The notes under the pieces: model-generated | The model's input: only the letters and a program-made list of their open reading frames with translations | Told to the model about the DNA's origin: nothing | Databases searched by the model: none | Translations under genes and position numbers: made by a program | In this document: positions 1 to 11,300 of the stretch, piece after piece | How positions within the stretch are numbered: the stretch's first letter is position 1 | Layout: the number at the start of each line of letters is the position of its first letter | Assembly (NCBI RefSeq): GCF_000170755.1 | Contig: NZ_ABCK01000017.1 | Span: 1-64,000, forward strand | Reading direction: 5' to 3' | DNA length: 64,000 nt | Source of the DNA: Lentisphaera araneosa HTCC2155 | GTDB lineage: Bacteria; Verrucomicrobiota; Lentisphaeria; Lentisphaerales; Lentisphaeraceae

Positions 1-32
1 GGTCGGCGGTTCAAATCCGCTCGAAGGCTCCA
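1..32 (+). tRNA. 3' end of a tRNA (partial), probably tRNA-Thr
   Basis: The window opens inside a tRNA. A T-arm is visible: stem GGCGG at 5-9, loop TTCAAAT at 10-16, stem CCGCT at 17-21. It is followed by the acceptor 3' strand at 22-28, discriminator T29 and an encoded CCA at 30-32. The anticodon lies outside the window, so the identity is inferred. A tRNA-Thr precedes tuf in Chlamydiae and many other bacteria; tRNA-Gly is the main alternative given the U discriminator. Confidence 0.8.
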
Positions 33-65
33 CTTGAAAAAAACATTAGGTAAGGAAAACTTATA

Positions 66-1262
66 ATGGCTAAAGAAACATTCGAAAGAACAAAGCCACA
101 CCTTAATATTGGTACAATTGGTCACGTTGACCATGGTAAAACAACTTTAACTGCTGCTATCTGCACTATCCTTGCTCACGCAGGTGGTGGTGAAGCTAAG
201 GATTACGCTGCAATCGATAACGCTCCAGAAGAGAAAGCACGTGGTATCACTATCAACACTTCTCACGTAGAGTACGAAACTGCTAACCGTCACTATGCAC
301 ACGTTGACTGCCCAGGTCATGCTGACTATGTTAAAAACATGATCACTGGTGCTGCACAAATGGACGGCGCTATCCTCGTAATCGCTGCGACTGATGGTCC
401 TATGGCTCAGACTCGTGAGCACATCCTTCTTGCACGTCAGGTTGGTGTACCTTACATCGTAGTATTCGTGAACAAAGCTGACCAAGTTGACTACGACGAA
501 GAGATGCTTGAACTCGTTGAAATGGAAGTTCGTGAACTTCTTTCTGAGTACAAATTCCCTGGTGATGATCTCCCAGTAATTCCTGGTTCTGCTCTTAAAG
601 CACTTGAGTCTGCTGACTCATCTTCTGATGACGCAAAATGCATCATGGACCTAATGGCTGCTGTTGATGAATACATCCAAGAGCCTGAGCGCGCTGCTGA
701 CAAGCCTTTCCTTATGCCAATTGAAGACGTGTTCTCAATTGAAGGTCGTGGTACTGTTGTTACTGGTCGTGTTGAGCGTGGTATCATTAAAGTGAATGAC
801 ACAGCTGACATTGTTGGTCTTGCTGACACTACACAAACTACTATCACTGGTATTGAAATGTTCCGTAAGCTTCTCGACGAAGGTCGTGCAGGTGAAAACG
901 TTGGTGCACTTCTCCGTGGTGTTAAAAAAGAAGACGTACAGCGTGGTCAGATCCTTTGTAAGCCTGGTTCTGTAACTCCTCACACAAAATTCGAAGGTCA
1001 AGTCTACATCCTCTCTAAAGATGAAGGTGGACGTCACAAGCCTTTCTTCGCTGGTTACCGTCCTCAGTTCTACTTCAGAACGACTGACGTAACAGGTGTT
1101 ATCAACCTCGAAGAAGGTCGCGACATGGTTATGCCTGGTGATGACCTAACAATTACAGCCGAGCTCATTCAGCCTATCGCTATGGAAGAGCAACTTCGTT
1201 TCGCTATCCGTGAGGGTGGTAGAACTGTAGGTGCAGGCGCTGTTACAAAAATCATCGCATAG
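66..1262 (+). CDS. tuf: Elongation factor Tu
   Basis: EF-Tu is the GTPase that carries aminoacyl-tRNA to the ribosomal A site. The 398-residue product shows the P-loop GHVDHGKT (19-26), the switch II motif DCPGHADY and NKAD for guanine recognition, then the two beta-barrel domains ending in VTKIIA. E. coli EF-Tu has 394 residues. The extra residues lie in a small Ser/Asp-rich insertion (ADSSSDD) at about 181-187, near the end of the G domain. AAGGAA lies just upstream of the ATG. It heads the cluster after a tRNA and is followed 9 bp later by rpmG. No second tuf copy follows fusA, unlike the E. coli str operon. Confidence 0.98.
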   Translation: MAKETFERTKPHLNIGTIGHVDHGKTTLTAAICTILAHAGGGEAKDYAAIDNAPEEKARGITINTSHVEYETANRHYAHVDCPGHADYVKNMITGAAQMDGAILVIAATDGPMAQTREHILLARQVGVPYIVVFVNKADQVDYDEEMLELVEMEVRELLSEYKFPGDDLPVIPGSALKALESADSSSDDAKCIMDLMAAVDEYIQEPERAADKPFLMPIEDVFSIEGRGTVVTGRVERGIIKVNDTADIVGLADTTQTTITGIEMFRKLLDEGRAGENVGALLRGVKKEDVQRGQILCKPGSVTPHTKFEGQVYILSKDEGGRHKPFFAGYRPQFYFRTTDVTGVINLEEGRDMVMPGDDLTITAELIQPIAMEEQLRFAIREGGRTVGAGAVTKIIA

Positions 1263-1271
1263 GTCGTTACA

Positions 1272-1424
1272 ATGGCACGCGAAATTGTAACTCTACAGTG
1301 TACTGAAACTGGCGAAAGAACTTACTCTACTACTAAGAATAAGACCAACACTCCTGGTCGTCTTGAGAAGAAGAAGTACAATCCCAAAGTTCGTAGACAC
1401 ACACTGTATAGAGAGACCAAGTAA
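1272..1424 (+). CDS. rpmG: 50S ribosomal protein L33
   Basis: This 50-residue protein begins [18 protein letters not shown] and ends [10 protein letters not shown], the typical bL33 pattern. It has only one cysteine (C10), so the paired CxxC zinc ligands of the zinc-binding L33 form are absent. This makes it a zinc-independent (C-minus) type. It lies between tuf and tRNA-Trp and is short enough to be missed by length-filtered gene callers. The start is the first ATG after the tuf stop and gives the full family length. Confidence 0.95.
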   Translation: MAREIVTLQCTETGERTYSTTKNKTNTPGRLEKKKYNPKVRRHTLYRETK

Positions 1425-1437
1425 AATTCAAAACTGC

Positions 1438-1513
1438 AGGAGAGTAGCTCAGCTGGTAGAGCATCGGTCTCCAAAACCGAGGGTCGCAGGTTCGAACCCT
1501 GTCTCTCTTGCCA
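1438..1513 (+). tRNA. trnW: tRNA-Trp (CCA anticodon)
   Basis: A complete 76-nt cloverleaf is visible. The acceptor strands at 1438-1444 and the CTCTCTT before the discriminator pair with one G-U. The D-arm carries AGCTCAGCTGGTAGAGC. The anticodon stem TCGGT/ACCGA encloses loop CTCCAAA with anticodon CCA at 1471-1473. The T-arm has TTCGAAC, the discriminator is G and the CCA tail is encoded. Placement between tuf and secE matches the Chlamydiae-type gene order. Confidence 0.97.
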
Positions 1514-1540
1514 GTTTTTTAAGTTAATCTGAGGAATAAA

Positions 1541-1729
1541 ATGTCTAATCCAATTAGAAAAGTTAGTAAGTATACAATCGATGTCGTTGAAGAGCTTAAA
1601 CGCTGTTCATGGCCAGGTAAATCAGAGTTGGTTCAGTCCAGTATTTTGGTTCTGATCACCTGTATTTTACTTGCAATATTTGTACAGTTTGCTGATGGCA
1701 TTCTTCAGAAGCTTATTGAAGCAATCTAA
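1541..1729 (+). CDS. secE: Preprotein translocase subunit SecE
   Basis: This is a 62-residue single-span protein of the short SecE type. A basic amphipathic N-terminus carries the SecE signature around VVEELKRCSWPGKSEL (residues about 15-30), followed by one membrane helix at about 33-52. It clamps SecY in the inner-membrane translocon. It follows tRNA-Trp and precedes nusG, the near-universal secE-nusG pair. GAGGAA just before the ATG serves as ribosome-binding site. Confidence 0.95.
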   Translation: MSNPIRKVSKYTIDVVEELKRCSWPGKSELVQSSILVLITCILLAIFVQFADGILQKLIEAI

Positions 1730-1778
1730 ACCGTCTTTTTCATCGGTAACTTAAGGTAATAAAGGAATCATATAAAAA

Positions 1779-2341
1779 ATGGAAAAGCTCGGTCAATGGT
1801 ACACGCTACAAGCTCTCTCCGGAAAAGAAAATAAAGCTCGTCAGGACTTAGAACGTCGCATTGAACAAGATTCAATGCAAGATTCAGTCCTCGAGGTTTT
1901 GCTTCCTACGGAGAAGGTGACTACTGTGCGCCAGGGTAAGAAAATTACCCAAAACAGAAAGTTCTATCCCGGTTACCTATTTGTCAATGTTGACCTGATT
2001 GACGAGAACGGGACTATGAAAGAAGATGTCTGGCATTTTGTCAAAAATACATACGGCATTATCAACTTCCTCGGTGGAGATAAACCTGTGCCTCTCTCAG
2101 ATGATGAGATTCAGATATTAAGCGTCAGCTTGAGAAAACCGAAGATGTTGCTAAGCCAAAAGTTGAATACACTGTTGGTGAGATTATCAAAATCAAAGAA
2201 GGTCCGTTCGAAAGTTTCGAAGGGACTGTAACTGAGGTTGATATCGATCGCGGCAAGCTTCAGGTATCTGTTGTAATATTTGGCCGTTCAACTCCAGTAG
2301 AAGTTGAATACGATCAAGTAGAAAAAAATGACTTCGACTAG
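1779..2341 (+). CDS. nusG: Transcription termination/antitermination factor NusG, frame broken near 2131
   Basis: NusG binds RNA polymerase and couples it to Rho or to the ribosome. The NGN domain is read from 1779 (GQWYTLQALSGKENKARQ near the start). The frame then runs into a premature stop at 2229-2231. Homology continues in another frame from about 2132 (RQLEKTEDVAKPKVEYTVG...) through the KOW domain, with EGPFESFEGTVTEVD, to the stop at 2339-2341. One base appears to be missing around 2129-2132 (ATATTAAGCGTC). With one base restored the protein has 187 residues, normal for the family. NusG is usually essential, so a sequencing or assembly error is more likely than a true null allele. No slippery heptamer is present. 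Confidence 0.9.
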
Positions 2342-2378
2342 GTCCATTAGTCAAATTATTATCTGTTAAGGGAAGGAT

Positions 2379-2804
2379 ATGGCTAAAAAAGTAAAAGGTT
2401 ATATAAGACTTCAAATTCCAGCTGGCAAGGCGAACCCGGCTCCTCCAGTGGGACCTGCGCTTGGTGCACAGGGTGTGAATATTATGGAATTCTGTAAAGC
2501 GTTCAACGCTCAAACTCAGAGCGAAGCGGGAATGATTATTCCTGTTGTGATTACAGTTTTTCAAGATCGCTCATTCACATTCATCACCAAATCGCCTCCC
2601 GCTCCTGTACTTATTAAAAAGTACGCTGGTTTAGCTTCCGGTTCACAAAAACCCGGTTCTGGATTTGTAGGTAAAATCTCTGTAGATCAACTCAAAGAAA
2701 TCTATGAGATTAAAAAGAAAGATATGAAAGCAAACACAGAAGAAGCAGCCGTTAGAATGCTCGAAGGCACTTGCCGTAGCATGGGTGTGGAGGTTGTATC
2801 ATGA
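2379..2804 (+). CDS. rplK: 50S ribosomal protein L11
   Basis: The 141-residue uL11 part of the GTPase-associated centre has the Pro-rich N-terminal motif [18 protein letters not shown]. The C-terminal rRNA-binding domain ends near [11 protein letters not shown]. The ribosome-binding site GGAAGG lies 6-12 bp before the ATG. Its 3' end overlaps the start of rplA by the ATGA junction, indicating translational coupling. Confidence 0.98.
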   Translation: MAKKVKGYIRLQIPAGKANPAPPVGPALGAQGVNIMEFCKAFNAQTQSEAGMIIPVVITVFQDRSFTFITKSPPAPVLIKKYAGLASGSQKPGSGFVGKISVDQLKEIYEIKKKDMKANTEEAAVRMLEGTCRSMGVEVVS

Positions 2805-3490
2805 AGCGTTCAAAACTTTATAATGCAAGACTCGAAAAAGTCGATATGAACAAAGCTTATGGCATCAAAGAAGCATTTGAGACTCTCAAATCACTTCCAG
2901 CTGTAAAGTTTGATGAATCTGTTGATATCGCTTTTAAATTGGGTATTGATACTAGACAGCCAGAACAAAACGTTCGTGGAGCTCTTTCGCTTCCAAACGG
3001 TACTGGTAAAAATGTCACAGTTGTGGTAATCGCAGACGGAAACAGTGCAGACGAAGCAAAAGCTGCTGGTGCTGACTATGCTGGTTTCGATGAGCTGATT
3101 GCAAAAATTAAAGATGGCTGGCTTGATTTCGACGTTCTTATTGCTACTCCGGCAGCAATGAGTAAAGTACGTACTCTTGGTCGCGCTTTAGGTCCACGCG
3201 GTTTAATGCCAAATCCGAAGACTGGTACTGTTACAGATGATGTAGCTGGTGCTGTTAAAGCTTCTAAGGGTGGTCGTGTTGAATATCGTGCAGACAAAGG
3301 TGGAGCAACTCACGTTCTCGTTGGAAAACTTTCCTTCGACGCTGACAAACTCACTGAAAACGCGCAAGCAATTGTTGAAGCAATTGTTAAAGCTCGTCCA
3401 TCAGCTACAAAAGGCACTTACGTAGTAAGCTGCACTGTAAGTAGCACAATGAGCCCTGGTCTAAAAATTGATCTTAAGGACTTAGTGTAA
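2801..3490 (+). CDS. rplA: 50S ribosomal protein L1
   Basis: This 229-residue uL1 forms the L1 stalk and probably represses its own operon, as in other bacteria. The conserved block [18 protein letters not shown] lies near residues 127-144. A matching mRNA operator was not identified here. The ATG overlaps the rplK stop (ATGA), and rplJ starts 2 bp after its stop. Confidence 0.98.
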   Translation: MKRSKLYNARLEKVDMNKAYGIKEAFETLKSLPAVKFDESVDIAFKLGIDTRQPEQNVRGALSLPNGTGKNVTVVVIADGNSADEAKAAGADYAGFDELIAKIKDGWLDFDVLIATPAAMSKVRTLGRALGPRGLMPNPKTGTVTDDVAGAVKASKGGRVEYRADKGGATHVLVGKLSFDADKLTENAQAIVEAIVKARPSATKGTYVVSCTVSSTMSPGLKIDLKDLV

Positions 3491-3492
3491 TT

Positions 3493-4008
3493 ATGAGACA
3501 AGAAAAAACTATTCTCGTTGACCATATCCAAACGATTTTGGATGAGTCTAATAATTTCTTTCTTATCTCGTATATGGGACTGAATGTTTCACAGCTCGAA
3601 GAACTCAAAACTGAGTTGAAAGCTAATGAAGCTACACTACAGGTTCATAAAAATACGCTCATTAAGAAAGCCGCTGAAGGCAAGCCTTACAGTGACCTAT
3701 CAAATTTAGAACTTACTGGCGGCACAGCAATTGTATGTGGTTCAGGCGAACCCGCTGATGTAGCCAAAACTATCAAGAAGTTTGCTAAAGCTAACGAAGT
3801 AGTTTCGTTTAAAGCAGCATTTGTTGATGGTGAAGTATTAGATGCAGAAACATCCGTTACCGTTGCGGATATGCTCACGAAAGATCAAGCCCGTGCTCAG
3901 TTGCTCGGTCTTCTCAATCAAGTGCCTACAAGCCTTGTTAGAGTTCTTAATGAGAAAGCAGCTACTATTGTTTACGTTCTTAACGCAATTGTCGAAAAAA
4001 ATAAATAA
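3493..4008 (+). CDS. rplJ: 50S ribosomal protein L10
   Basis: This is uL10, the base of the L7/L12 stalk. It is 171 residues long with the typical N-terminus (RQEKTILVDHIQTILDES), the RNA-binding motif HKNTLIKKA at about 52-60 and a C-terminal helix that docks L7/L12 dimers. It lies directly between rplA and rplL with 2-bp and 12-bp gaps, so it is co-transcribed with them. Confidence 0.97.
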   Translation: MRQEKTILVDHIQTILDESNNFFLISYMGLNVSQLEELKTELKANEATLQVHKNTLIKKAAEGKPYSDLSNLELTGGTAIVCGSGEPADVAKTIKKFAKANEVVSFKAAFVDGEVLDAETSVTVADMLTKDQARAQLLGLLNQVPTSLVRVLNEKAATIVYVLNAIVEKNK

Positions 4009-4020
4009 AGGATTAATAAA

Positions 4021-4419
4021 ATGTCTGAAGTTGTATTATCAGAAGCACACGAAGCACTCGTCAAATCTATCGAAGAAATGTCAGTACTTGAACTCACTAC
4101 ACTCGTTAAAGCTCTCGAAGACCGTCTCGGCGTATCTGCTGCTGCTCCAGTAGCTGTTGCTGCTGCTGGTGGCGCTGCTGCTCCTGCAGAAGCTGCAGAA
4201 GAGCAAACTGAGTTTGATGTAGTACTTGCAGCATACCCTGCTGACAAGAAAATCGCTGTAATTAAAGTTGTACGTTCTGCAACTGGTCTTGGTCTTAAGG
4301 ACGCAAAAGATCTCGTTGAAGGCGCGCCTAAAACTGTTAAAGAAGCGGCTGCAAAAGACGAAGCTGACAAAATCAAGAAAGATCTTGAAGAAGCTGGTGC
4401 AACTGTTGAACTTAAGTAA
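4021..4419 (+). CDS. rplL: 50S ribosomal protein L7/L12
   Basis: The 132-residue bL12 recruits translational GTPases. An N-terminal dimerisation domain is followed by an Ala/Pro-rich hinge at about 41-60, then the C-terminal domain with [11 protein letters not shown] and [27 protein letters not shown] before the ATG provides the Shine-Dalgarno. It is followed by a strong hairpin before rpoB that would allow excess stalk protein over polymerase subunits. Confidence 0.98.
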   Translation: MSEVVLSEAHEALVKSIEEMSVLELTTLVKALEDRLGVSAAAPVAVAAAGGAAAPAEAAEEQTEFDVVLAAYPADKKIAVIKVVRSATGLGLKDAKDLVEGAPKTVKEAAAKDEADKIKKDLEEAGATVELK

Positions 4420-4451
4420 TTTAAGTTTAAACATAGCATAAAAAAACTCAC

Positions 4452-4486
4452 AGTAGGGACCGGATTATTTCCGGTTCCTACTTTTC
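4452..4486 (+). terminator. rplL-rpoB intergenic attenuator/terminator hairpin
   Basis: A 13-bp stem (4452-4464 with 4470-4482; one G-U pair) encloses a 5-nt loop and is followed by TTTC and a T-rich stretch. It lies 32 bp after rplL and 42 bp before rpoB, the position of the well-known E. coli rplL-rpoB attenuator. Partial read-through into rpoBC is inferred, since no clear promoter is seen after it. Confidence 0.8.
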
Positions 4487-4524
4487 TTATTTTAATCCTT
4501 TAAGCCCGTGCAAGGTTACAACTT

Positions 4525-7500
4525 ATGGCAATTCGTCAAAACTTTGGAAAACTTGAAGAAGTTATCGATACACCTGACTTGATTTCTGTTCAGCTTGAAT
4601 CATTCAGAGAATTTTTACAGGAAACTACCAATCCTGATAGTCGTGAAAAAAAAGGTCTTCAAGAGGCTTTCAACGAAATTTTCCCGATTAAGAGCTTCGA
4701 TGAAAACTGTATTTTAAATTTTGTCAAATATGAAATTGGCACCCCAAATGTGAACATGTATGATTGCCTAAAGGATGGCGAAAGCTACCAAGCTGGACTT
4801 CACGTTACATTCGAATTAGAAATTAAAGATGAAAACGGCAAATCCGAATTATTTGAAGAGCGCGTATTTATGGGTGATATCCCCGTAATGACCCCCCGTG
4901 CCACTTTCATCATTAATGGCGCAGAACGTGTAATTATCTCCCAGCTTCATAGAACGCCTGGTATCTGCTTTGAAGCAGGCAAATCTACAAGTAACAAAAC
5001 ACTTTATTCTTTCAGAATTATTCCAGATCGTGGTTCTTGGATGGAAGTCCAATATGACAACCATGACCTCATTTATATTTTCATGGATCGTCGTCGTAGA
5101 CGTCGCAAATTCCTAATTAGTACTTTCCTCCGCGCTGTATATAGCGAAAGCAATTACGATCTTCTCGATTGTGTGTACGGTGTACAAAACGTCACTGTTG
5201 CGTCACTCGCAAAAGACGAAAGTACTCTTGCAGAAAAGATTCTCGTTGACGATATCACAGATGAAAATGGTACGCTCATTGCTAAGACTTTAGAGCCACT
5301 TTCATCTTCAATTCTTGACCTTGTTAAAGATGCAGGCGTTAAAAAGCTCGATATCGTTGATACTCACGAGCTCGGTACGACTTTCATCACTAACCTCGAA
5401 AAAGATCCTACGACTAATCGCGAAGATGCACTTAAGTACATCTACAAGAAAATGCGTCCTGGTGATCCAGCTAATATCGAGAATGCACAAGGTTTACTCA
5501 ACCGTCTTTTCTTTGACCTCAAATCTTATGACTTGGGCAAAGTTGGTCGTTATAAGATTCAGCAGCGTTTACGCAATGCTTTTGATGGCGATCAGTTCAA
5601 ATCTAAAGATTTACCTTTACCGACTGAGGAGCGTACATTAACGCCTTCCGACATGGTTGCAGCTACAATTACTCTGATGAAAATCAAAAATACTCACGGG
5701 CGAGTTGATGATATTGATCACTTGGGTAGCCGTCGTGTTCGTAGTGTTGGTGAACTCGTACAAAATCAATTCCGTTCAGGACTTAGCCGCACAGAGCGCC
5801 TTATTCGTGAGCGTATGACTCTTTATGATAAGAATAGCACGGCCATTATGCCTTCTAAGCTTATCAATCCTAAAGCACTTCAGAGTGTTGTTCGCGACTT
5901 TTTTGGTCGTTCACAACTTTCTCAGTTCATGGATCAAACTAACCCACTCTCAGAACTTACTGCAAAGCGTCGTCTTTCTGCATTAGGTCCAGGTGGATTA
6001 AGTCGTGAACGTGCTGGCTTCGAAGTTCGAGATGTTCACTCTTCTCACTACGGTAGAATTTGTCCTATTGAGACTCCAGAGGGACCAAATATTGGTCTTA
6101 TTTCTTCACTTGCGTGTTACGCAAAAATCAACCCTTACGGTTTCCTAGAAACTCCTTACCGCAAATTCGTTGACGGTAAAGTGACTGAAGAGATCGAATA
6201 CGTAACGGGCGATATTGAAGAAGATTTCGTAGTTGCTCAGGCAAATACAGTACTCAATGATGACAACACAGTTGCCGAAGCATACGTACTCGCTCGTACA
6301 GATGGTGACTCAGTCGAAGTTGAGAAAGATAAAATTACTCACATGGACGTTAGTCCAAAGCAGTTGATCTCTCCTGCTACAGGTTGTATCCCCTTCATTG
6401 AACACGATGATGCGAACCGCGCACTCATGGGGTCAAACATGCAACGTCAAGCCGTGCCACTCCTCAAGCCAGATTCACCACTCGTTGGTACAGGCATGGA
6501 AGCATTGGTTGCTAAAGGTTCTAGAGCCGTACTTACCGCTAAGGCTGATGGTATTGTTGCGAGTTCTGTGTCTGATAAAATCATCATCACTAAAGATGGC
6601 GTTTTAAAAGACGAAGAAGACCTTAAGCCTGAAAATATTTATAACCTCTACAAGTTCATGAGATCAAACTCTTCAACTTGTATGAACCAAAAGCCACTTG
6701 TTAAAGCTGGCGACGTCGTTAAAGCTGGCGATGTAATTGCTGATGGTTTCGGTACTGATAACGGTGAGCTTGCTCTCGGTCAAAACGTACTCGTTGCCTT
6801 CATGCCTTGGTGTGGTTACAACTTTGAGGATGCGATCATTATCTCTGAACGTCTAGTTCAAGATGACGTGTTCACTTCTATTCACATTGCTGAAGCGAGT
6901 ATTCAAGCACGTGATACTAAGTTGGGCCCAGAAGAAATCACTCGCGACACACCAAATGTTGGTGAAGAAGCGCTCCGCAACCTCGGTCCAGAAGGTGTTA
7001 TCCGTCTTGGTTCTGAAGTTGGACCTGGTGATATCCTCGTAGGTAAAATTACTCCTAAGTCAGAAACTGAACTTGCTCCTGAAGAACGTCTTCTCCGTGC
7101 AATTTTCGGTGACAAAGCTGCCGATGTGAAAGATTCTTCACTCTATGTTGCTTCTAGTACTTCTGGTATCGTGATGGATATTCGCGTAGACCGCAAAATC
7201 GATCCAACTAAAGCGGCTGTAACTAAGAGTGATCTTAAGCGTAAGCGTAAAGAAATTGATGCTGAATACAAAGTTCAGTACAATGAGTTCCTCGAAGATC
7301 TCGCTGAGAAACTCGGTGCAATCCTCTTAGGTTCTAAGCTTTCAAACGACATCGTCTCTAAAGATGGCAAAGAAACAATTATTGTCCCAGCTAATCGTAA
7401 GATCACGAAAGTTCTTCTTAGAAAACTTTCTGCTCAGCATGACAACTACACAATGGTTGACTCACCTGCAAAAGCTCAGATCGACGAAGTTATGGGTAAC

Positions 7501-8316
7501 TTCAAACCACGTCTCAACGACATTCGTCTCCGTAACTCAGAGAAAATCGATCAACTCGCTGACGAAAACAGTCAAGAGCGCGGTGTTATAAAGTCAGTAA
7601 AAGTCTACATCGCTTCTAAGCGTAAGATCTCTGTAGGTGATAAAATGGCCGGTCGTCACGGTAACAAAGGTATTATTTCTAATATCGTACCAAAGTCTGA
7701 CCTACCATTTATGAAAGACGGTACAGTTGTTGACATCATACTTAACCCGCTCGGTGTACCATCACGTATGAACGTTGGTCAGATCCTCGAGACTCACTTA
7801 GGTATGGCTGCTAATCGTATGGGTATCAAAATTGCTACTCCAGTATTCGATGGTTGCCCAGAGTCTATAATCAACGACATGCTAGAAGAAGTTGGTTACG
7901 ATCGCGATGGTAAGGCACGTCTCTATGATGGTCGTACAGGTGATTCTTTCGACCAACGTATTACTGTCGGTATGATCTACATGCTTAAGCTTGATCACCT
8001 TGTGGTTAACAAAATTCACGCACGTGCGGTTGGTCCTTACTCGCTCGTTACACAACAGCCTCTTGGTGGTAAAGCACAGCACGGTGGTCAGCGTTTCGGT
8101 GAGATGGAAGTATGGGCACTCGAAGCTTACGGTGCCGCTTACACACTTCAGGAAATGCTCACAGTTAAATCCGATGACGTTGAAGGTAGAACTCGTATCT
8201 ATGAGTCAATTGTTCGCGGTGACAATAGTTTAGTAGCCGGCTTGCCGGAATCATTTAATGTATTGATGAAAGAGATGATGAGTCTCTGTCTTGATATTCG
8301 TCTTAGAAAGGAATAG
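4525..8316 (+). CDS. rpoB: DNA-directed RNA polymerase beta subunit
   Basis: The product has 1263 residues (E. coli 1342) and covers the whole beta subunit: [19 protein letters not shown] at the start, the fork/rifampicin region near 465-500 ([24 protein letters not shown]), the active-site region ([10 protein letters not shown]-like block), [10 protein letters not shown], and the C-terminal [24 protein letters not shown] that contacts beta'. The residue matching E. coli His526 is Ala480 (codon GCA at 5962-5964), within TAKRR where most bacteria have THKRR. It is followed 8 bp later by rpoC. Confidence 0.99.
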   Translation: MAIRQNFGKLEEVIDTPDLISVQLESFREFLQETTNPDSREKKGLQEAFNEIFPIKSFDENCILNFVKYEIGTPNVNMYDCLKDGESYQAGLHVTFELEIKDENGKSELFEERVFMGDIPVMTPRATFIINGAERVIISQLHRTPGICFEAGKSTSNKTLYSFRIIPDRGSWMEVQYDNHDLIYIFMDRRRRRRKFLISTFLRAVYSESNYDLLDCVYGVQNVTVASLAKDESTLAEKILVDDITDENGTLIAKTLEPLSSSILDLVKDAGVKKLDIVDTHELGTTFITNLEKDPTTNREDALKYIYKKMRPGDPANIENAQGLLNRLFFDLKSYDLGKVGRYKIQQRLRNAFDGDQFKSKDLPLPTEERTLTPSDMVAATITLMKIKNTHGRVDDIDHLGSRRVRSVGELVQNQFRSGLSRTERLIRERMTLYDKNSTAIMPSKLINPKALQSVVRDFFGRSQLSQFMDQTNPLSELTAKRRLSALGPGGLSRERAGFEVRDVHSSHYGRICPIETPEGPNIGLISSLACYAKINPYGFLETPYRKFVDGKVTEEIEYVTGDIEEDFVVAQANTVLNDDNTVAEAYVLARTDGDSVEVEKDKITHMDVSPKQLISPATGCIPFIEHDDANRALMGSNMQRQAVPLLKPDSPLVGTGMEALVAKGSRAVLTAKADGIVASSVSDKIIITKDGVLKDEEDLKPENIYNLYKFMRSNSSTCMNQKPLVKAGDVVKAGDVIADGFGTDNGELALGQNVLVAFMPWCGYNFEDAIIISERLVQDDVFTSIHIAEASIQARDTKLGPEEITRDTPNVGEEALRNLGPEGVIRLGSEVGPGDILVGKITPKSETELAPEERLLRAIFGDKAADVKDSSLYVASSTSGIVMDIRVDRKIDPTKAAVTKSDLKRKRKEIDAEYKVQYNEFLEDLAEKLGAILLGSKLSNDIVSKDGKETIIVPANRKITKVLLRKLSAQHDNYTMVDSPAKAQIDEVMGNFKPRLNDIRLRNSEKIDQLADENSQERGVIKSVKVYIASKRKISVGDKMAGRHGNKGIISNIVPKSDLPFMKDGTVVDIILNPLGVPSRMNVGQILETHLGMAANRMGIKIATPVFDGCPESIINDMLEEVGYDRDGKARLYDGRTGDSFDQRITVGMIYMLKLDHLVVNKIHARAVGPYSLVTQQPLGGKAQHGGQRFGEMEVWALEAYGAAYTLQEMLTVKSDDVEGRTRIYESIVRGDNSLVAGLPESFNVLMKEMMSLCLDIRLRKE

Positions 8317-8324
8317 GAAATAAT

Positions 8325-11300
8325 ATGGAAAACGATATTCGTAGGAAATTATTCGCTGATGCCGGATCACGTGGTGGTACCAATTTCTCCCAGGTGACAA
8401 TCAACTTGGCTAATCCGGACACCATTACTTCCTGGAGTAAAGGCGAAGTAAAAAACCCTGAGACAATTAACTACAGAACATTCAAGCCTGAAAAGGGCGG
8501 TTTGTTCTGCGAAAAGATTTTTGGTCCAACTAAGGACTGGGAATGTTCATGCGGTAAATTTAAACGTATCAAACACAAGGGCATTATTTGTGACCGTTGT
8601 GGCGTTGAAGTCACTAAGGCTCGCGTTCGTCGTGAGCGTATGGGTCACATCGATCTCGCTGTGCCTGTAACACACATTTGGTTCTTCAAATGTATGCCTT
8701 CACGTCTTGGTATGGTTCTCGATATGACTGCACGTAACCTCGAGAAAATCATTTATTACGAGGATTACATTGTAACTAATCCTGGCGATACGCCACTTCT
8801 TCCAAAGCAAATTCTTACTGATGCGGAATACCGCGAAAGTAAAGAGCTTTACGGCGATGATTTCGAAGCTTCAATGGGTGCATCTGCAGTCAAAGAACTT
8901 CTTTCACAAATCGTTCCAGAAGATCTCCTCGAGCAACTTAAGGGTGAAATGGCTGCGACTCGCTCAAAAGCTAATCACAAAAAGATTGCTAAGCGTATGC
9001 GTCTCATGGAAGGTTTCATTGCAAACAACTCACGTCCTGAGTGGATGATCATTGAAACACTCCCAGTAATCCCACCAGATTTACGTCCTCTCGTGCCACT
9101 CGATGGTGGTCGTTTTGCGACATCTGACTTGAATGACCTTTACCGTCGTGTTATCAACCGTAATAACCGTTTGAAGAATCTTCTTCACTTGCGTACTCCG
9201 GACGTTATCGTTCGTAATGAGAAGCGCATGTTACAAGAAGCGGTTGACTCACTCCTTGATAATGGTCGTCATGGTCGTGCTGTAACAGGTGCTTCTAACC
9301 GTCAGCTTAAATCGCTTTCAGATATGCTTAAAGGTAAGCAAGGTCGTTTCCGTCAGAACTTACTTGGTAAGCGTGTTGACTACTCTGGCCGTTCTGTAAT
9401 TGTTGTTGGTCCTGAGCTTAAACTCCACCAGTGTGGTATTCCTAAGCAAATGGCTATGGTTCTTTTTGAGCCCTTCATTATCCGTAAGTTGAAAGACAAT
9501 GGCGTAGCACACACAGTACGTGCAGCGAAGAAAATGATTGAGCGCGGTGCTCCTGAAGTATGGGATGTACTTGAGTCAGTGACGAAAGGTCACCCAGTTA
9601 TGCTTAACCGTGCTCCTACTCTTCACAGACTTTCTATCCAGGCTTTTGACCCTGTGTTGATCGAAGGTAAAGCACTTCGTATTCACCCACTCGTTTGTAC
9701 TGCATATAATGCCGACTTCGATGGTGACCAGATGGCTGTACACGTACCGCTTTCAAACGAAGCTCAGCTCGAGTGTAAACTCTTGCTTCTTTCTCCTAAT
9801 AATATTCTTTCCCCTGCCAATGGTAAGCCACTCTGTACGCCAACTCAAGATATGACTCTTGGTTGCTACTACGTTTCTTACTTATCAAAAGCAGCAGAGA
9901 TGCGCGCCAATCACTTACGTGAGTTTGATGCAGCAGCTAAAGCTTATTACGCAGCGCCTAAGCACACTAAGAAAGAAAAGAGAATTTTTGACGAGTTCCT
10001 CGGTGACATGAGAACAGTTAAATACTTCGATAAATTTAGTGATGTTCTTTGGGCACTTGAAAAAGGTAGCGTCAAATTACATGAGATTATCAAGTACAAA
10101 AACCCTGATTTTGGTACTGAAACTACTTGGGGTGACAAGGATCTTAAATTCCTCGTTACAACTCCTGGTCGTTGTGTCTTCCACCAAATCTGGGATGACA
10201 AACTTGGTTTCCTCAATAAAACTGTTACTAAGAAAACTCTTTCCGACATGATTAACGACGCTTTCGAAATCATTGGTCGTGCAAAAACTGTAGAAGTTAT
10301 TGACGAGCTCAAAAAGAACGGTTTCGCTTACGCAACTAAATCTGGTTTCTCTGTAGCTACAGATGACATGATTATTCCTGATGAAAAGCAGGGCATGGTT
10401 GACGAAGCAATGGCTGAAGTTGAAGAAGTACGTCAGCAGTATAAAAAAGGTGTTATCACCAATAACGAACGCTACAACAAAATTATTGATATTTGGACGC
10501 ACTGTAACTCAATAGTTGCGAAAAAGCTTTTCCAAACTATCGAACTTAATAATGGTCAAGACGAGATTAACTCTGTATTCGCAATGATGGATTCAGGTGC
10601 TCGTGGTTCTAAAGACCAAATCCGTCAGCTCGCAGGTATGCGTGGTCTTATGGCTAAACCATCAGGTGAAATTATTGAACGTCCAATTCTTTCAAGTTTC
10701 CGTGAAGGTTTAACTGTACTCGAATACTTTATCTCATCTCACGGTGCTCGTAAAGGTCTTGCCGATACTGCACTTAAAACTGCGGACTCGGGTTACATGA
10801 CTCGTAAGCTTGTTGACGTATCTCAAGATGTTGTTATCTCCGAAGAAGACTGTGGTACTGCTAAAGGTATCCAAGTTGCTGCAATTCGCGTAGGTGATGA
10901 AGTGAAGATTTCTCTCATTGACCGTATCGTAGGTCGCGTATCTGTAGATGATATTCACGACCCACTCGCTGAAGGTGACAAAGACGCTTTCATAGTTAAA
11001 TCTGGTGAAGTTATTGATAAGCACATTGCTAAAGACCTCGAAGACCGCGGTATTGAAGAAGTTAGAATTCGTTCAGTACTGACTTGTGAATCTGATCGTG
11101 GTGTTTGCTCAAAATGTTATGGTATCCTTCTTGCTAGCACTAACATTGCTCAGAAAGGTGATGCAGTTGGTATTATCGCAGCGCAATCAATTGGTGAGCC
11201 TGGTACACAGCTTACTATGCGTACATTCCACGTTGGTGGTACAGCATCGACTGCCTATAAGCAACCCATGATTAAGCCTAAGTCTGCTGGTACTGTTACC

